Shown here in pieces: positions 1 through 7,784 of a stretch of DNA of 15,114 nt. Each line of letters opens with the position of its first letter. Positions within the stretch are counted from its first letter, which is position 1. This DNA comes from Candidatus Pacearchaeota archaeon (GTDB lineage: Archaea; Nanobdellota; Nanobdellia; Pacearchaeales; GW2011-AR1): positions 4,522 to 19,635 of the forward strand of contig JACPLS010000058.1 in the NCBI GenBank assembly GCA_016186375.1, given 5' to 3'. The position numbers and the translations under genes were made by a program. Under the pieces are notes generated by a model. That model was given only the letters and a program-made list of their open reading frames with translations, did no database searches and was not told the origin of the DNA.

Positions 1-1
1 C

Positions 2-532
2 GCTTCCATAATTTCAGCTCCTCTTTGCTCTTTCTTGCCAGGAATTAGTTCTGGTCATGCAGCAACCCTAGGTTCTGAACTCATTCATCAAGACAGAAAA
101 GGGTTTCTTTTTCTTGTCGGTTCTATAAATACAATAATAATGGCTCTCTCTTTCGTCACAGTCTATGCAACAGGAAAAGCTCGCTCCGGAACAGCTGCAG
201 CTGTTCAAAATATATTGAATCAAATAACCCCTCAATATATTATAACTATTTTGATAACAATAATCCTCTCGGGAATTATCTCTTTCTTCTTGGGAATTAA
301 AATATCAAAATTCTTTGCTCTCTCGTTGAACAAAATAAATTACAAAAAACTTACTATAGGGGTTATTATTTTTCTCTTTATCATTAATCTCATATTTTCA
401 AATTGGCTTGGCTTAATTGTTTTAATCACATCAACCTCTCTAGGCATATTTTGTATTTCCTCTAATAGTAGAAGAATTAATTTAATGGGCTCTTTGATAA
501 TTCCTGCTGTTATTTATTATTTGATGAATTAA
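2..532 (+). CDS. TctA/COG1784-type integral membrane protein, C-terminal part (5' end outside window)
   Basis: The reading frame is already open at base 2, so the gene begins upstream of the window; a start at the TTG at 35 would be artificial. The first visible residues contain FLPGISSGHAATLGSEL, followed by FLVGSINTIIMALSFVTVYATGKARSG. This resembles the PGI(G/S)xxxAAxxGSE and GSINT...GKxRSG signatures I associate with archaeal COG1784 proteins, relatives of the TctA permease of tripartite tricarboxylate transporters. About four to five hydrophobic segments follow, and the protein ends in a short hydrophobic tail. Transported substrate cannot be told from the fragment, and no periplasmic TctC-type binding protein is visible here. 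Family assignment is by remembered motif pattern only. It runs parallel to the next gene and away from the replication genes. Confidence 0.68.
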   Translation, partial: ASIISAPLCSFLPGISSGHAATLGSELIHQDRKGFLFLVGSINTIIMALSFVTVYATGKARSGTAAAVQNILNQITPQYIITILITIILSGIISFFLGIKISKFFALSLNKINYKKLTIGVIIFLFIINLIFSNWLGLIVLITSTSLGIFCISSNSRRINLMGSLIIPAVIYYLMN

Positions 533-563
533 CTTAAAATTGAATTGAACTCTAGGATAATTA

Positions 564-569
564 TTTAAA
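564..569 (+). promoter_or_regulatory. TATA box for the 591 gene
   Basis: TTTAAA is centred 24.5 nt upstream of the ATG at 591, with no purine-rich ribosome binding site between. This is the spacing expected of a leaderless archaeal transcript and supports ATG 591 as the true start. Confidence 0.55.
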
Positions 570-590
570 CTATCTTCTCCTATATTTATA

Positions 591-1010
591 ATGAAGAATA
601 AAATGTTAATTGGGGTAGTCTTAATTCTATTAGTTGTTGTAGTATTATTTTTTTCATTGATAAATAATTCTTATCCAAAAAAAGAAGTGAACGAAGATCT
701 TATAAAAAAATACTCTGCTCTTGTAGCTCTAGACGATAATGAATTAAACGTCCTAACTGGAAAAAGTCTTGCTGAAAAAGCAATTATAAAAAGAGAGGAA
801 ATAAATATCAATGGAAAAAAACTAAAATATATGGGCAACGATTTTTTCTGTGTTGAAAAAAAAGCTAAAGAACTTTTATATAAAAGCTACGCTCCTCCTA
901 AAGGTGCAGTGGGGGGATGGTCATACACCTATGTAATTGATTGTGATAATTATTATTGGATATATATTAATGCTGACTCCGGTCCTGAATTTTACGGTCC
1001 TTATCCATAA
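591..1010 (+). CDS. Small membrane-anchored extracytoplasmic protein of unknown function
   Basis: This 139-residue protein opens with a short basic stretch (MKNK) and one strongly hydrophobic helix at residues 5-26. The helix could be a signal anchor or uncleaved signal peptide, which would place the rest outside the membrane. The exposed part is lysine- and tyrosine-rich. It has two cysteines only, at about residue 88 (DFFC) and about residue 117 (VIDCD), which could form one disulfide. The C-terminus is aromatic (YYWIYI, then PEFYGPYP). I do not recognise a family. The leaderless-type TATA box upstream supports the start. The gene converges on the 1031-1366 gene with only 20 bp between the stops, so the two are not co-transcribed. 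Real gene likely, function unknown. Confidence 0.7.
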   Translation: MKNKMLIGVVLILLVVVVLFFSLINNSYPKKEVNEDLIKKYSALVALDDNELNVLTGKSLAEKAIIKREEININGKKLKYMGNDFFCVEKKAKELLYKSYAPPKGAVGGWSYTYVIDCDNYYWIYINADSGPEFYGPYP

Positions 1011-1030
1011 TTAAAATTTTATTCTGGCTT

Positions 1031-1366
1031 TCAGTCAAAAAGAAGCAACTGTCTATGCCTCCCCTCCACTAACTTCAAAAGTCCTTGTTCCTGCAAATGC
1101 CTAACAACCAATTTAGCTCCCTTCCTTCCGACATATCTCATACAATTTGATAATGCCTCTTCCGTGGAAGAATAACATTGCTTCTCACACGCCACAAATT
1201 CAACTAAATCCCTATAAAAAATAAAATGATAATGCTCAAAAGACCTTAATACCCTCGGCCCTACATTTTTTACTTTCCTTAATAAATCCTTATCAATTTC
1301 TCTATCAACTTTCTCATTCAATTCGCCTGCTTCTTCCCCTATCTCGCCCATATCAAGTTCTGCCAT
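1031..1366 (-). CDS. Conserved-looking 111-aa protein, possible winged helix
   Basis: The first 25 residues are acidic and probably unstructured (MAELDMGEIGEEAGELNEK). From about residue 28 the protein is basic and mostly helical. It ends in a pattern like a winged-helix recognition helix and wing (GAKLVVRHLQEQGLLKLVEGRHRQLLLFD). Three cysteines lie in the middle (two in ACEKQC, one in SNCM); their number and spacing do not make a clear zinc finger. The winged-helix reading is inference from the helix-plus-wing pattern; no family is recognised. A TATA box (1388-1393) at a leaderless distance supports the ATG. It lies downstream of the DNA polymerase D large-subunit gene on the same strand, but about 130 bp away and with its own promoter, so a functional link to replication is only suggested by position. 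Confidence 0.62.
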   Translation of the reverse strand: MAELDMGEIGEEAGELNEKVDREIDKDLLRKVKNVGPRVLRSFEHYHFIFYRDLVEFVACEKQCYSSTEEALSNCMRYVGRKGAKLVVRHLQEQGLLKLVEGRHRQLLLFD

Positions 1367-1387
1367 GATTCTTTTCTATCTATGATA

Positions 1388-1393
1388 TATAAA
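1388..1393 (-). promoter_or_regulatory. TATA box for the 1366 gene
   Basis: The minus strand reads TTTATA here inside TTTTATATAT, centred 24.5 nt upstream of the ATG at 1366. No ribosome binding site is seen, consistent with a leaderless transcript. Confidence 0.5.
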
Positions 1394-1500
1394 AATCTTT
1401 CTTATGGCCTTAAATATCATATTTCGAATAATCAATCTCTTTCATAAACCGCAATAATAAGTTATGATAATAAATACATCTATAACAACAAAGAAATGGC

Positions 1501-4500
1501 TTAAAACCATCTGCTTATAGACTCTTGCCTGTCTTTCTCTTTACCAAAAATGCTCTGGATATATCTTTCTGTCAACTCTAGACTTTCCAACAAGTAAGGG
1601 CTGACTTTGTAATTTCTTGCCAAATCTAAAGCAGGTTGCATATATTTTAATATACTTCCCTCTGCTATTGTAAATATCAATTTTCCACCGCATTTTGTGC
1701 ATTTCCCTGTTAAAGGAGGTCTTCTGTATTTGCTATTGCAAGTTACACATCTAAATCCTTGTTGTGAAAATTTCCTCAAATTTCCTCTTGTATCTCTAAT
1801 AAAATGCCTCTCTATTACCAGCCTTGAAACATCATCAACATCAACAGCTCTTATTTTTTTGCATAGCTTCATCATTTCGTCAACTTTATCCTGCATAGTT
1901 GGCAATGTCTTGTAACTAGAGCAAAGAGGACCTGCATTAATATCTTTTGTGTCATATGAAAAGTACAAGTTAGTAAATTCTTTATCTTTCCCTAGCCTGT
2001 TCCTTATTTGCTCCATTTTAACTTCAGAAGGATGTTTGTGCTGTTCTGCAGCCTCATATAACTCTAATGGAATTTTCTCCCCAACATCAAAATCAAAAAT
2101 CATATCATCCACTTCATTAGCTTTGATTTTCATGTTTAACACAAGGGGAGCATCTTGTGTTCCTCCTCTGTGAGATGGAATGAATTTCCTTGAAAAATTA
2201 AGAAGTAAATCCATTAACAACATTACTGCTGCCTCATCACCATCACAATCTCTTCGCATAGCAGCATGAATATAAGGAGACGCTAAAAGAGCCTGAACTT
2301 TGGAAAATCCAATTAATCTTCCAACAACACTTGCAGAAGTATGAGGAGACATACAGGCTAAAAACGCTCCAATTAAATCTTCTTTTTTTTGTAAATTGAA
2401 AAATCGAGGCATTTGATAAATCTTCTCCAATTCTTTGTCAATAAACTTTGCAATATTCATTAAAACATCGTCAGCCCTTTCATCAGGAGAGACAGGGCAG
2501 GATGGAAGGATAATGTCATGAGGAAATATTTCAAGTATTTGATCTTCTCTTTCCAATTTCCCTCCATAAATATCTTTTTCATATCCCATTTCTCTCAATT
2601 TTTCTAATTTTGTCCCAATTTCAGCTGGCTTAAAATGTGTAATAGGTTGCTCAGTCATATCGTACCTGATTGTTCCATCTTTATTCACATTCAAATTGAA
2701 CATTGCTCTTAAGATTCCCTTAGCTAAGTATTCAGAAATATGCTCTCGGTTGCTAGTTCCCCTGACTCCTTTAATAACATCTGGGGCTTCATCATTTAAA
2801 ACACCAATTCTCTTTCTAGCTTCATCAAAATAATACTTAATATCGATGGCTTTTTCTGTTGATTCAAATCCTTCCTCGTGTATTTCACATTTATCTGAGT
2901 AATAAATCATACATTTCGCACAGTAATATCTCTTTGTATTCCAATTCCCACATTTCTCGCACCTGTTATATATGCTCTCATTTTCACATTTCGCACAGTA
3001 AAAATTTGGAAATTCTGCTTTCACCTTACCAATTTCTAAAGCGGATTGAAAGCTTCTTAATCTTCCTCCTTCATCACCAACAGGAAATAAAACATGCGGG
3101 CTTCCAGTTAATTTCCTTAATTTTGCTTTTTCTGGCCTTCCCATTCTCGCACCAATAAACGTTCCTGCTTTATCCTTAATTCCTGCTTTACAAAGATCAT
3201 TGATTACCTCTAACACCTTCTTTTCCTTAATCTTTCCGATCATCAAATCTATTTGTTTTTCCAAAATTTCCCTATTGCTGATTCCTAAATTAAATAATAA
3301 AGCCTTCGAATCTTCATGGTTTAGAATCACATTTTCAATAAACGCTTCGTGTTCGCATCCTATAATCTCAAGAGCTCTCTTACCTTTAGCAAATCTTTCC
3401 CTGTCATTCTGAGTATAGGGCAATACTAATTTGCCTTCCCTAATATCTCCGTGAGCAAGCCAATCTATTAATGTCAGGAAATCCTCGTAACTTATTTGTG
3501 ACCAATAAAAAGTAAATTTAGGATGCAAAAAAATATTATATCTCTCGCTTAACTCCAAAGCTTTTTCAAATGAAGGTATTAGTTCGCTTTCCCCTCCTTT
3601 TGTCTTAAGTTCTGCGAGCCATTGTTGTTCAACATATCCTGCTTTTTCCAAATAATGATTTCTGTTTAAGAAGTCTCCATATGGAACTAAAAGATCACCT
3701 AAATATATGATTTCTTCAACACTTGGATACATTTTTTCTGCATCTTCAACACTTCTCATAAATCTTACACTTCCATTACTCAACTTTACAATTGGTCCGT
3801 CAATCTGATCGCAAATGCCGATTGTACATCCTTTTGTTGGCTTCTCAATTTTTAGTTGTGTCCCAACAGCAATAAATCCTTTTGTAATCGCCATAGTTAC
3901 TGGGCTCAGAGCCAAAGTAGAATATCCTGTATTTCTACAGCGCCCATATCTCAATCTAAATGCTCCTGATCTTGAAGGATGAGCAAAGACAGGCCTTCCT
4001 GCAACCAAGTCTTGGATATAAGTTGCTCCTGCTCTAGCTCCTAGATCTCCTTTGTCTTCTTTTAATTTTTTCTGTAAAATGACAAAATCTTCAAGCCACC
4101 CCCAATTTGATAACTTAAAGCCCTTTTCCTTTAATTTTTTTATCCTTCCGAGAATTTTTGGCGCTTTCTGCGCTAACCCCTCACCTAAAACCAGTGCAAA
4201 ACCGCTTCTGATAAAATTAGTCTCAACTCTCGGAAGATCTTTATAATTATAAACTTCTTTATCTTCGCTTGGGTCTCCTGTAAGTTGAATAGGTAAATTT
4301 CTCATTAAAAAATCTATTTCCTTTTCACTTGGTAAATATTGTAAATTTGTTATTCTCTCGTGATATTCATAACATTCGTGAACGCCTCTTTTTATTTCGT
4401 CTTCGGTAGGATCATAAACTGAGTAACCAAAAAGCTCTCTAAGATAATCAATTACAACTAAAGAAAAAGCCGCTTCTGTTCCTCCTGCAGACCTTATTGG

Positions 4501-4944
4501 TACAGAATAATAAGGCGCCAAAAAATCCCCTCCCGCCCTAGTTTTCTTTATCTTTAGTTGTATAAATCCTTCTATGGGTGAAGAAACATATCCTAAAGTT
4601 AAATAACCCAATGCAACCCTAATTCCTGCTTCAAACGCTTCATGATGGCTCGAAAACTTACAATATTTCTCTTTTGCAATTTCTTCAGCAATTACTAAAG
4701 CGACTGCTGGATTTAACGATCCGTGTTCTTTTTCAAGTTCAAAAAATCTATTTATTATTCTTTTATCATTTATCTGTGGATATATTACAGATATAAGCCC
4801 TAATACTCTTTCAGATAGAGATGTTGCAAGAGGGATTTCTACTTCGGATACTGGGTCAAATCCCTTCTTCTTAGCTTCGCCAGCGTCTACATAGTGTCTC
4901 TTAACTTCTTTCTCAATTAATTTAAAGTATTCATTAATCTCCAT
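1501..4944 (-). CDS. polC: DNA polymerase D large subunit (DP2), catalytic subunit
   Basis: This is the polymerizing subunit of PolD, the archaeal replicative polymerase, which copies DNA in a complex with DP1. The catalytic core MRRDCDGDE (DCDGDE at residues 899-904, numbered from the ATG) carries the paired metal-binding aspartates of the double-psi beta-barrel active site shared with RNA polymerases. Other landmarks are the conserved GARMGRP block (598-604), two adjacent zinc ribbons (Cys 649/652/662/665 and 675/678/686 with His 689), and a C-terminal zinc finger (Cys 1066/1069/1082/1085). The C-terminus is QESISRWF (1140-1147), a PCNA-interacting motif. Length 1147 aa is normal for an intein-free DP2; no intein interrupts the active site. 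I prefer the ATG at 4944 over an in-frame GTG at 4956, because GGTGGTGA sits about 5 nt before that ATG. The gene overlaps the end of DP1 by 11 bp, so translation is probably coupled. Confidence 0.97.
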   Translation of the reverse strand: MEINEYFKLIEKEVKRHYVDAGEAKKKGFDPVSEVEIPLATSLSERVLGLISVIYPQINDKRIINRFFELEKEHGSLNPAVALVIAEEIAKEKYCKFSSHHEAFEAGIRVALGYLTLGYVSSPIEGFIQLKIKKTRAGGDFLAPYYSVPIRSAGGTEAAFSLVVIDYLRELFGYSVYDPTEDEIKRGVHECYEYHERITNLQYLPSEKEIDFLMRNLPIQLTGDPSEDKEVYNYKDLPRVETNFIRSGFALVLGEGLAQKAPKILGRIKKLKEKGFKLSNWGWLEDFVILQKKLKEDKGDLGARAGATYIQDLVAGRPVFAHPSRSGAFRLRYGRCRNTGYSTLALSPVTMAITKGFIAVGTQLKIEKPTKGCTIGICDQIDGPIVKLSNGSVRFMRSVEDAEKMYPSVEEIIYLGDLLVPYGDFLNRNHYLEKAGYVEQQWLAELKTKGGESELIPSFEKALELSERYNIFLHPKFTFYWSQISYEDFLTLIDWLAHGDIREGKLVLPYTQNDRERFAKGKRALEIIGCEHEAFIENVILNHEDSKALLFNLGISNREILEKQIDLMIGKIKEKKVLEVINDLCKAGIKDKAGTFIGARMGRPEKAKLRKLTGSPHVLFPVGDEGGRLRSFQSALEIGKVKAEFPNFYCAKCENESIYNRCEKCGNWNTKRYYCAKCMIYYSDKCEIHEEGFESTEKAIDIKYYFDEARKRIGVLNDEAPDVIKGVRGTSNREHISEYLAKGILRAMFNLNVNKDGTIRYDMTEQPITHFKPAEIGTKLEKLREMGYEKDIYGGKLEREDQILEIFPHDIILPSCPVSPDERADDVLMNIAKFIDKELEKIYQMPRFFNLQKKEDLIGAFLACMSPHTSASVVGRLIGFSKVQALLASPYIHAAMRRDCDGDEAAVMLLMDLLLNFSRKFIPSHRGGTQDAPLVLNMKIKANEVDDMIFDFDVGEKIPLELYEAAEQHKHPSEVKMEQIRNRLGKDKEFTNLYFSYDTKDINAGPLCSSYKTLPTMQDKVDEMMKLCKKIRAVDVDDVSRLVIERHFIRDTRGNLRKFSQQGFRCVTCNSKYRRPPLTGKCTKCGGKLIFTIAEGSILKYMQPALDLARNYKVSPYLLESLELTERYIQSIFGKEKDRQESISRWF

Positions 4945-6574
4945 TTCCCTCACCACCTATTTCTTCCTCTTCGTTTTCTTCATTAACAATTTTCTCTTCT
5001 TTAACAATCTTCTTTTCTTCTTCATCAGTAAAATCAAAAACCTTAAGTTCTCTGTTTTTCAAATTTAATACTGGTAATTTTGCTGGATCAGGAATATTTC
5101 CTACTTTTTCCTCAAATTCTGTCTGCGCCTGCCAACAGCTCCCTGTAATAATTAATATACCATTATAACTATCGATATCTAATCTATGTACCTCTCCTGT
5201 ACAAACAATATCTGGAACTTCATCAATCAATAATGGATCTTTCTCTGCGCCAGGAATATAAATTGCACTTGAATGTGTAGGTGCCAAATGTCTTCTTTTC
5301 AGCATATGCTTTACAGCTTTTGCAGGGCATCTGTGCGCCTTTATCTCTCTCAAGTCTTTAATTTCATTTATAAAATTATGAATGCTTGCTCCATGATACA
5401 TTAAAACTTTAAACTCATTTTCCCCTTCTTTGAGTTTTATTAAAGCAGGATTAGTAACCAAAATCAAGTTATCAATATGGTACAGTGGTTCTGAATATTT
5501 TCTGTCTATGATTGGTTGTGGTTCTGCAACTCTTGTTGCATCGTGCTGTCCTGGGCACATAAACATCGTAATGTGCCTAGGTATTTTACTTAAATAATAT
5601 GCTAATAAAGTATATTGTTCTTTCATACTTCTCAATTCCAAAAAGTGTTCTTGACCAGGAAAAATCCCTACTCCATCTACATTATCCCCGGAAAAGAAGA
5701 GATATCTTATTTTTCTGGCATTTTCATCGTGGCTGTTAAGCCAACTTAATAATTTCTCAAAACTTCTCGCAAGGTGTTTTTTACTCCCGCAATGTATATC
5801 AGACAAAAAAGCAATGGATATATCCTCGTTAAATTTAGCTTTTTGATTAACAAATGCATCTGGAAAATAAATCTCGTGAACAAAAAGAAGGTCTCTATTG
5901 CCATTCGCTTTCACCGCAATTATATCATCTAATAATAATTCTTCAGCTTTCTCAAAAATTTCTACCTTATCAGATTTCACCAAAATAGAAATAGATCCTG
6001 TTAAATCTTCCATAGTTATAATTATATTCTTATTCTTTGTAATTCTTTTCTCAGTAACCATTCCTATAATACTTAGGCTTTGTCTTTCTCCAGAAATTTT
6101 ATTTATAGAAACCAAATTAGTTAAATCTGGCCTTTGCATTAAAATACCTTGAAGGTATTGATATCTTGCCCTGAAATTACTAATAAAATCTCCGACCTCT
6201 AATTTTCTGTTATTTTTTGTATCTGCATAAAAAATCTGAAAGCTTTGTTTTGCCTTTTTCTCAATTCCCTGGTCAGTTATATCTCGAATAGTGCTGCTTT
6301 CTTTCCTAACTTCTAAGCTCATTCCAAGTTTAACAAATAAATTTTCAACAATCATCTTGTCCTCTCCTCCGAGCTTACTTACTTCCCTTTGTAAAAATTC
6401 AAAATTTTTATTAACTAAAGATCTAGTAATAACTTTTTGTCCGCTAATCCTCTCCAAATTCTCCAAAAATGCTCTTGCAGACTTATCATCATTAAAATTT
6501 TGCAACAAATCAAATATCTCCTTCTCTAAAAGAAGTCCTCTTTCTTTAATAGTTTTTAATATTTCTTCATTCAT
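4934..6574 (-). CDS. polB: DNA polymerase D small subunit (DP1), exonuclease-type subunit
   Basis: DP1 is the partner of DP2 and normally carries the Mre11-like 3'-5' proofreading nuclease. The 546 residues show a helical N-terminal region, an OB-fold at about 150-240, then a calcineurin-like phosphoesterase domain from about 250. Motifs are SDIHCGS (D259, H261), SGDNVDG (D297), PGQHD (343-345), MYHG (H394) and TGEVH (461-463). The family-typical forms of two of these are PGNHD and TGHxH, so an asparagine and a histidine that normally bind metal are replaced by Gln343 and Glu461. The tail after about residue 515 is very acidic (repeated Glu/Lys) and probably disordered. It is the first gene of a DP1-DP2 operon, with a short leader and a GGGAG-type ribosome binding site about 8 nt before the ATG. 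Identity as DP1 is secure; nuclease activity is uncertain. Confidence 0.96.
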   Translation of the reverse strand: MNEEILKTIKERGLLLEKEIFDLLQNFNDDKSARAFLENLERISGQKVITRSLVNKNFEFLQREVSKLGGEDKMIVENLFVKLGMSLEVRKESSTIRDITDQGIEKKAKQSFQIFYADTKNNRKLEVGDFISNFRARYQYLQGILMQRPDLTNLVSINKISGERQSLSIIGMVTEKRITKNKNIIITMEDLTGSISILVKSDKVEIFEKAEELLLDDIIAVKANGNRDLLFVHEIYFPDAFVNQKAKFNEDISIAFLSDIHCGSKKHLARSFEKLLSWLNSHDENARKIRYLFFSGDNVDGVGIFPGQEHFLELRSMKEQYTLLAYYLSKIPRHITMFMCPGQHDATRVAEPQPIIDRKYSEPLYHIDNLILVTNPALIKLKEGENEFKVLMYHGASIHNFINEIKDLREIKAHRCPAKAVKHMLKRRHLAPTHSSAIYIPGAEKDPLLIDEVPDIVCTGEVHRLDIDSYNGILIITGSCWQAQTEFEEKVGNIPDPAKLPVLNLKNRELKVFDFTDEEEKKIVKEEKIVNEENEEEEIGGEGNGD

Positions 6575-6605
6575 TTTTATTCTCCCTTTATCCTTTCTCT
6601 CCCTT

Positions 6606-6618
6606 GTTATATATTTAA
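6606..6618 (-). promoter_or_regulatory. TATA region for the polD (DP1-DP2) operon
   Basis: The minus strand carries TTAAATATATAAC centred about 38 nt upstream of the DP1 ATG. This would give a leader of roughly 12 nt containing the GGGAG ribosome binding site, unlike the leaderless genes elsewhere in the window. Position is inferred from spacing only. Confidence 0.45.
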
Positions 6619-6698
6619 TCTCTTATGTTATCTGCTCTTCCTTATTATACTTGTCTTCTTACTCCCTAGTTAATAAAAATAGAAACCTTTTATTAGAA

Positions 6699-6776
6699 TT
6701 ACACAACTCCAAACTCTCAATTATTCTCAACTTTTGTGCTCTTGTTGCTGACAAAATTCGCTACAACAGCTAACTT
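6699..6776 (-). pseudogene. Relic of a surface-protein C-terminus with an in-frame TGA
   Basis: Read on the minus strand, this 78-bp stretch encodes K-L-A-V-V-A-N-F-V-S followed by the remains of the same C-terminal tail that ends the peptidase gene at 7847-11320. By my codon alignment, 15 of 25 residues and 56 of 78 bases match the intact copy (residues 1133-1157 plus stop) without gaps. The conserved tryptophan codon TGG has become TGA at 6717-6719. The normal TAA stop is retained at 6699-6701, and the similarity continues into the trailer (ATAAAAGGT). The relic begins inside the stop codon of the HEPN gene. It is the last fragment of a lost paralogue, or of a duplicated end of the neighbouring gene. 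Confidence 0.8.
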
Positions 6777-7249
6777 TACTCACATAAATCATAAATATTT
6801 TTATGGAAAGTTTTCGCATTTTCTAAACTTTCTTTTGCAGGCTCAAGATTTGCTTGTGCAATTCTTTGATAAGTAAAACTACCTCGTTTTTTCTTTTCAA
6901 CCTTAAAGATTCCTAGCAACTTTTCAGCTTTTACTAAAACTTCTTCATACAATTTTAATAGTTCTCTATCGACTACTCCTTTTTCAACTAATTTCTTAAA
7001 TTCATCAAAAGTTTTTTTGTGTTCTTCAGGAGCCTTTGTTATTATCCCTTTAATTATTAGATATGCTTTGGCTGTATAAAAAATAGAATAATATGCGTGT
7101 GAAATTACAGAACTAAAATAAGTATCTGTTTTTCCTGCTTCAAATGTTTTAAGTTGTAAATTTTGATCTAAACTTATCCGCATTATTATTTCCGAAAGTC
7201 TTAATTCATTTTCTGCTCTTTCTAAATAAAGTTTAGTATCTGAATCCAT
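6776..7249 (-). CDS. HEPN-domain protein (COG1895 type), partner of the adjacent MNT
   Basis: The 157 residues are almost all helical and contain SHAYYSIFYTAKAYL (residues 50-64), the (A)YYxxFxxAKAxL helix typical of HEPN proteins of the COG1895 group. Such proteins are usually encoded next to a minimal nucleotidyltransferase and are viewed as toxin-like or nucleotide-binding partners. The RxxxxH(xY) motif of the RNase-type HepT family is absent: none of the three histidines (51, 77, 149) has an arginine five residues before it. RNase activity therefore should not be assumed. The ATG at 7249 overlaps the nucleotidyltransferase end by 17 bp and is preceded by GAGG about 8 nt upstream, so the two genes form one translation-coupled unit. 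The stop codon runs directly into the surface-protein relic. Confidence 0.85.
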   Translation of the reverse strand: MDSDTKLYLERAENELRLSEIIMRISLDQNLQLKTFEAGKTDTYFSSVISHAYYSIFYTAKAYLIIKGIITKAPEEHKKTFDEFKKLVEKGVVDRELLKLYEEVLVKAEKLLGIFKVEKKKRGSFTYQRIAQANLEPAKESLENAKTFHKNIYDLCE

Positions 7250-7646
7250 TTTTTATTCCTCTTTTTAATAATGCATAAAATATGGATGAATTATAAACTG
7301 ATAAATGTTTCCTTCCAATTTGTTTGCCCAAGTTTTCATTATCTGCTTTCAACATATCAAGAAATTCATCTTTGGATATTACTTGCCAATGAATTTCCAA
7401 AGGGGTTTTCAATTCTGAAGATTTAAAAGTAGCTTCGACTATTTTTCTTTTGCTTTCGTCTTCAATAAAAACAGCAATATCTAAATCAGAATTCTTTGTT
7501 TGTTTTTCTATTGCATACGAACCAAAAATAACTATGGAATAAAATAAAATATGTTTTTCAATTTCTTCCTTAATTCTCTTTATTGCTCTCGAAACTTCTT
7601 TTGGCATTTTTCTTTTATTTAAAATAGATAAATAATCAAAAAACAA
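7233..7646 (-). CDS. Minimal nucleotidyltransferase (MNT), probably the C-terminal part of a winged-helix-MNT protein
   Basis: FGSYAIEKQTKNSDLDIAVF (residues 41-60) contains the GSx10DxD signature (G42-S43, D54, D56) of pol-beta-fold minimal nucleotidyltransferases such as MntA antitoxins, which AMPylate their HEPN partner. A later LEIHWQV could supply the third acidic residue. The listed start is a TTG at 7646. A more internal ATG exists at 7607. However, the frame stays open upstream to 7784 and encodes a good winged-helix domain (see that entry), so the TTG is probably not the ancestral start. The gene is followed by the HEPN gene with a 17-bp overlap. A toxin-antitoxin role is inferred from the pairing; activity is unproven and the N-terminus may be decayed. 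Confidence 0.82.
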   Translation of the reverse strand: MFFDYLSILNKRKMPKEVSRAIKRIKEEIEKHILFYSIVIFGSYAIEKQTKNSDLDIAVFIEDESKRKIVEATFKSSELKTPLEIHWQVISKDEFLDMLKADNENLGKQIGRKHLSVYNSSIFYALLKRGIKNGFRY

Positions 7647-7784
7647 ATCATTGTCAAGATTAACAGTATAAAGTAAAGATTTTCCAACTTTCCTTTCATT
7701 TACAATATCCTCTTCTCTAAATTTTTTTAGAGCACGTGAAAGAGCATTATTTGATTTTTCTCCAGAAATTTCCTTTATTTCGGT
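7647..7784 (-). other. In-frame winged-helix coding extension of the MNT gene, without an ATG/GTG/TTG start
   Basis: Directly upstream of the nucleotidyltransferase start, the same frame is open for 46 codons after the TAA at 7785-7787. It reads EIKEISGEKSNNALSRALKK, then KFREEDIVNERKVGKSLLYT, a convincing helix-turn-helix and wing of the MarR/ArsR-like type often fused to archaeal nucleotidyltransferases. No ATG, GTG or TTG occurs in it; only ATA (7776-7778) and ATT (7767-7769) could start it. The first helix normally found before such a domain is missing. Either the gene has lost its 5' end, or translation uses a rare start codon. Confidence 0.6.

Noticed and set aside
2230..2260. The DCDGDE region of DP2 considered as a possible intein insertion site, as in Pyrococcus.
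   Set aside because: The coding sequence runs uninterrupted through the active site and total length fits an intein-free protein.
6291..6773. A 160-codon plus-strand ORF, serine/leucine-rich, overlapping the start of DP1 and the relic.
   Set aside because: Its sequence is the antisense of the DP1 N-terminus and its promoter region, and shows no domain.
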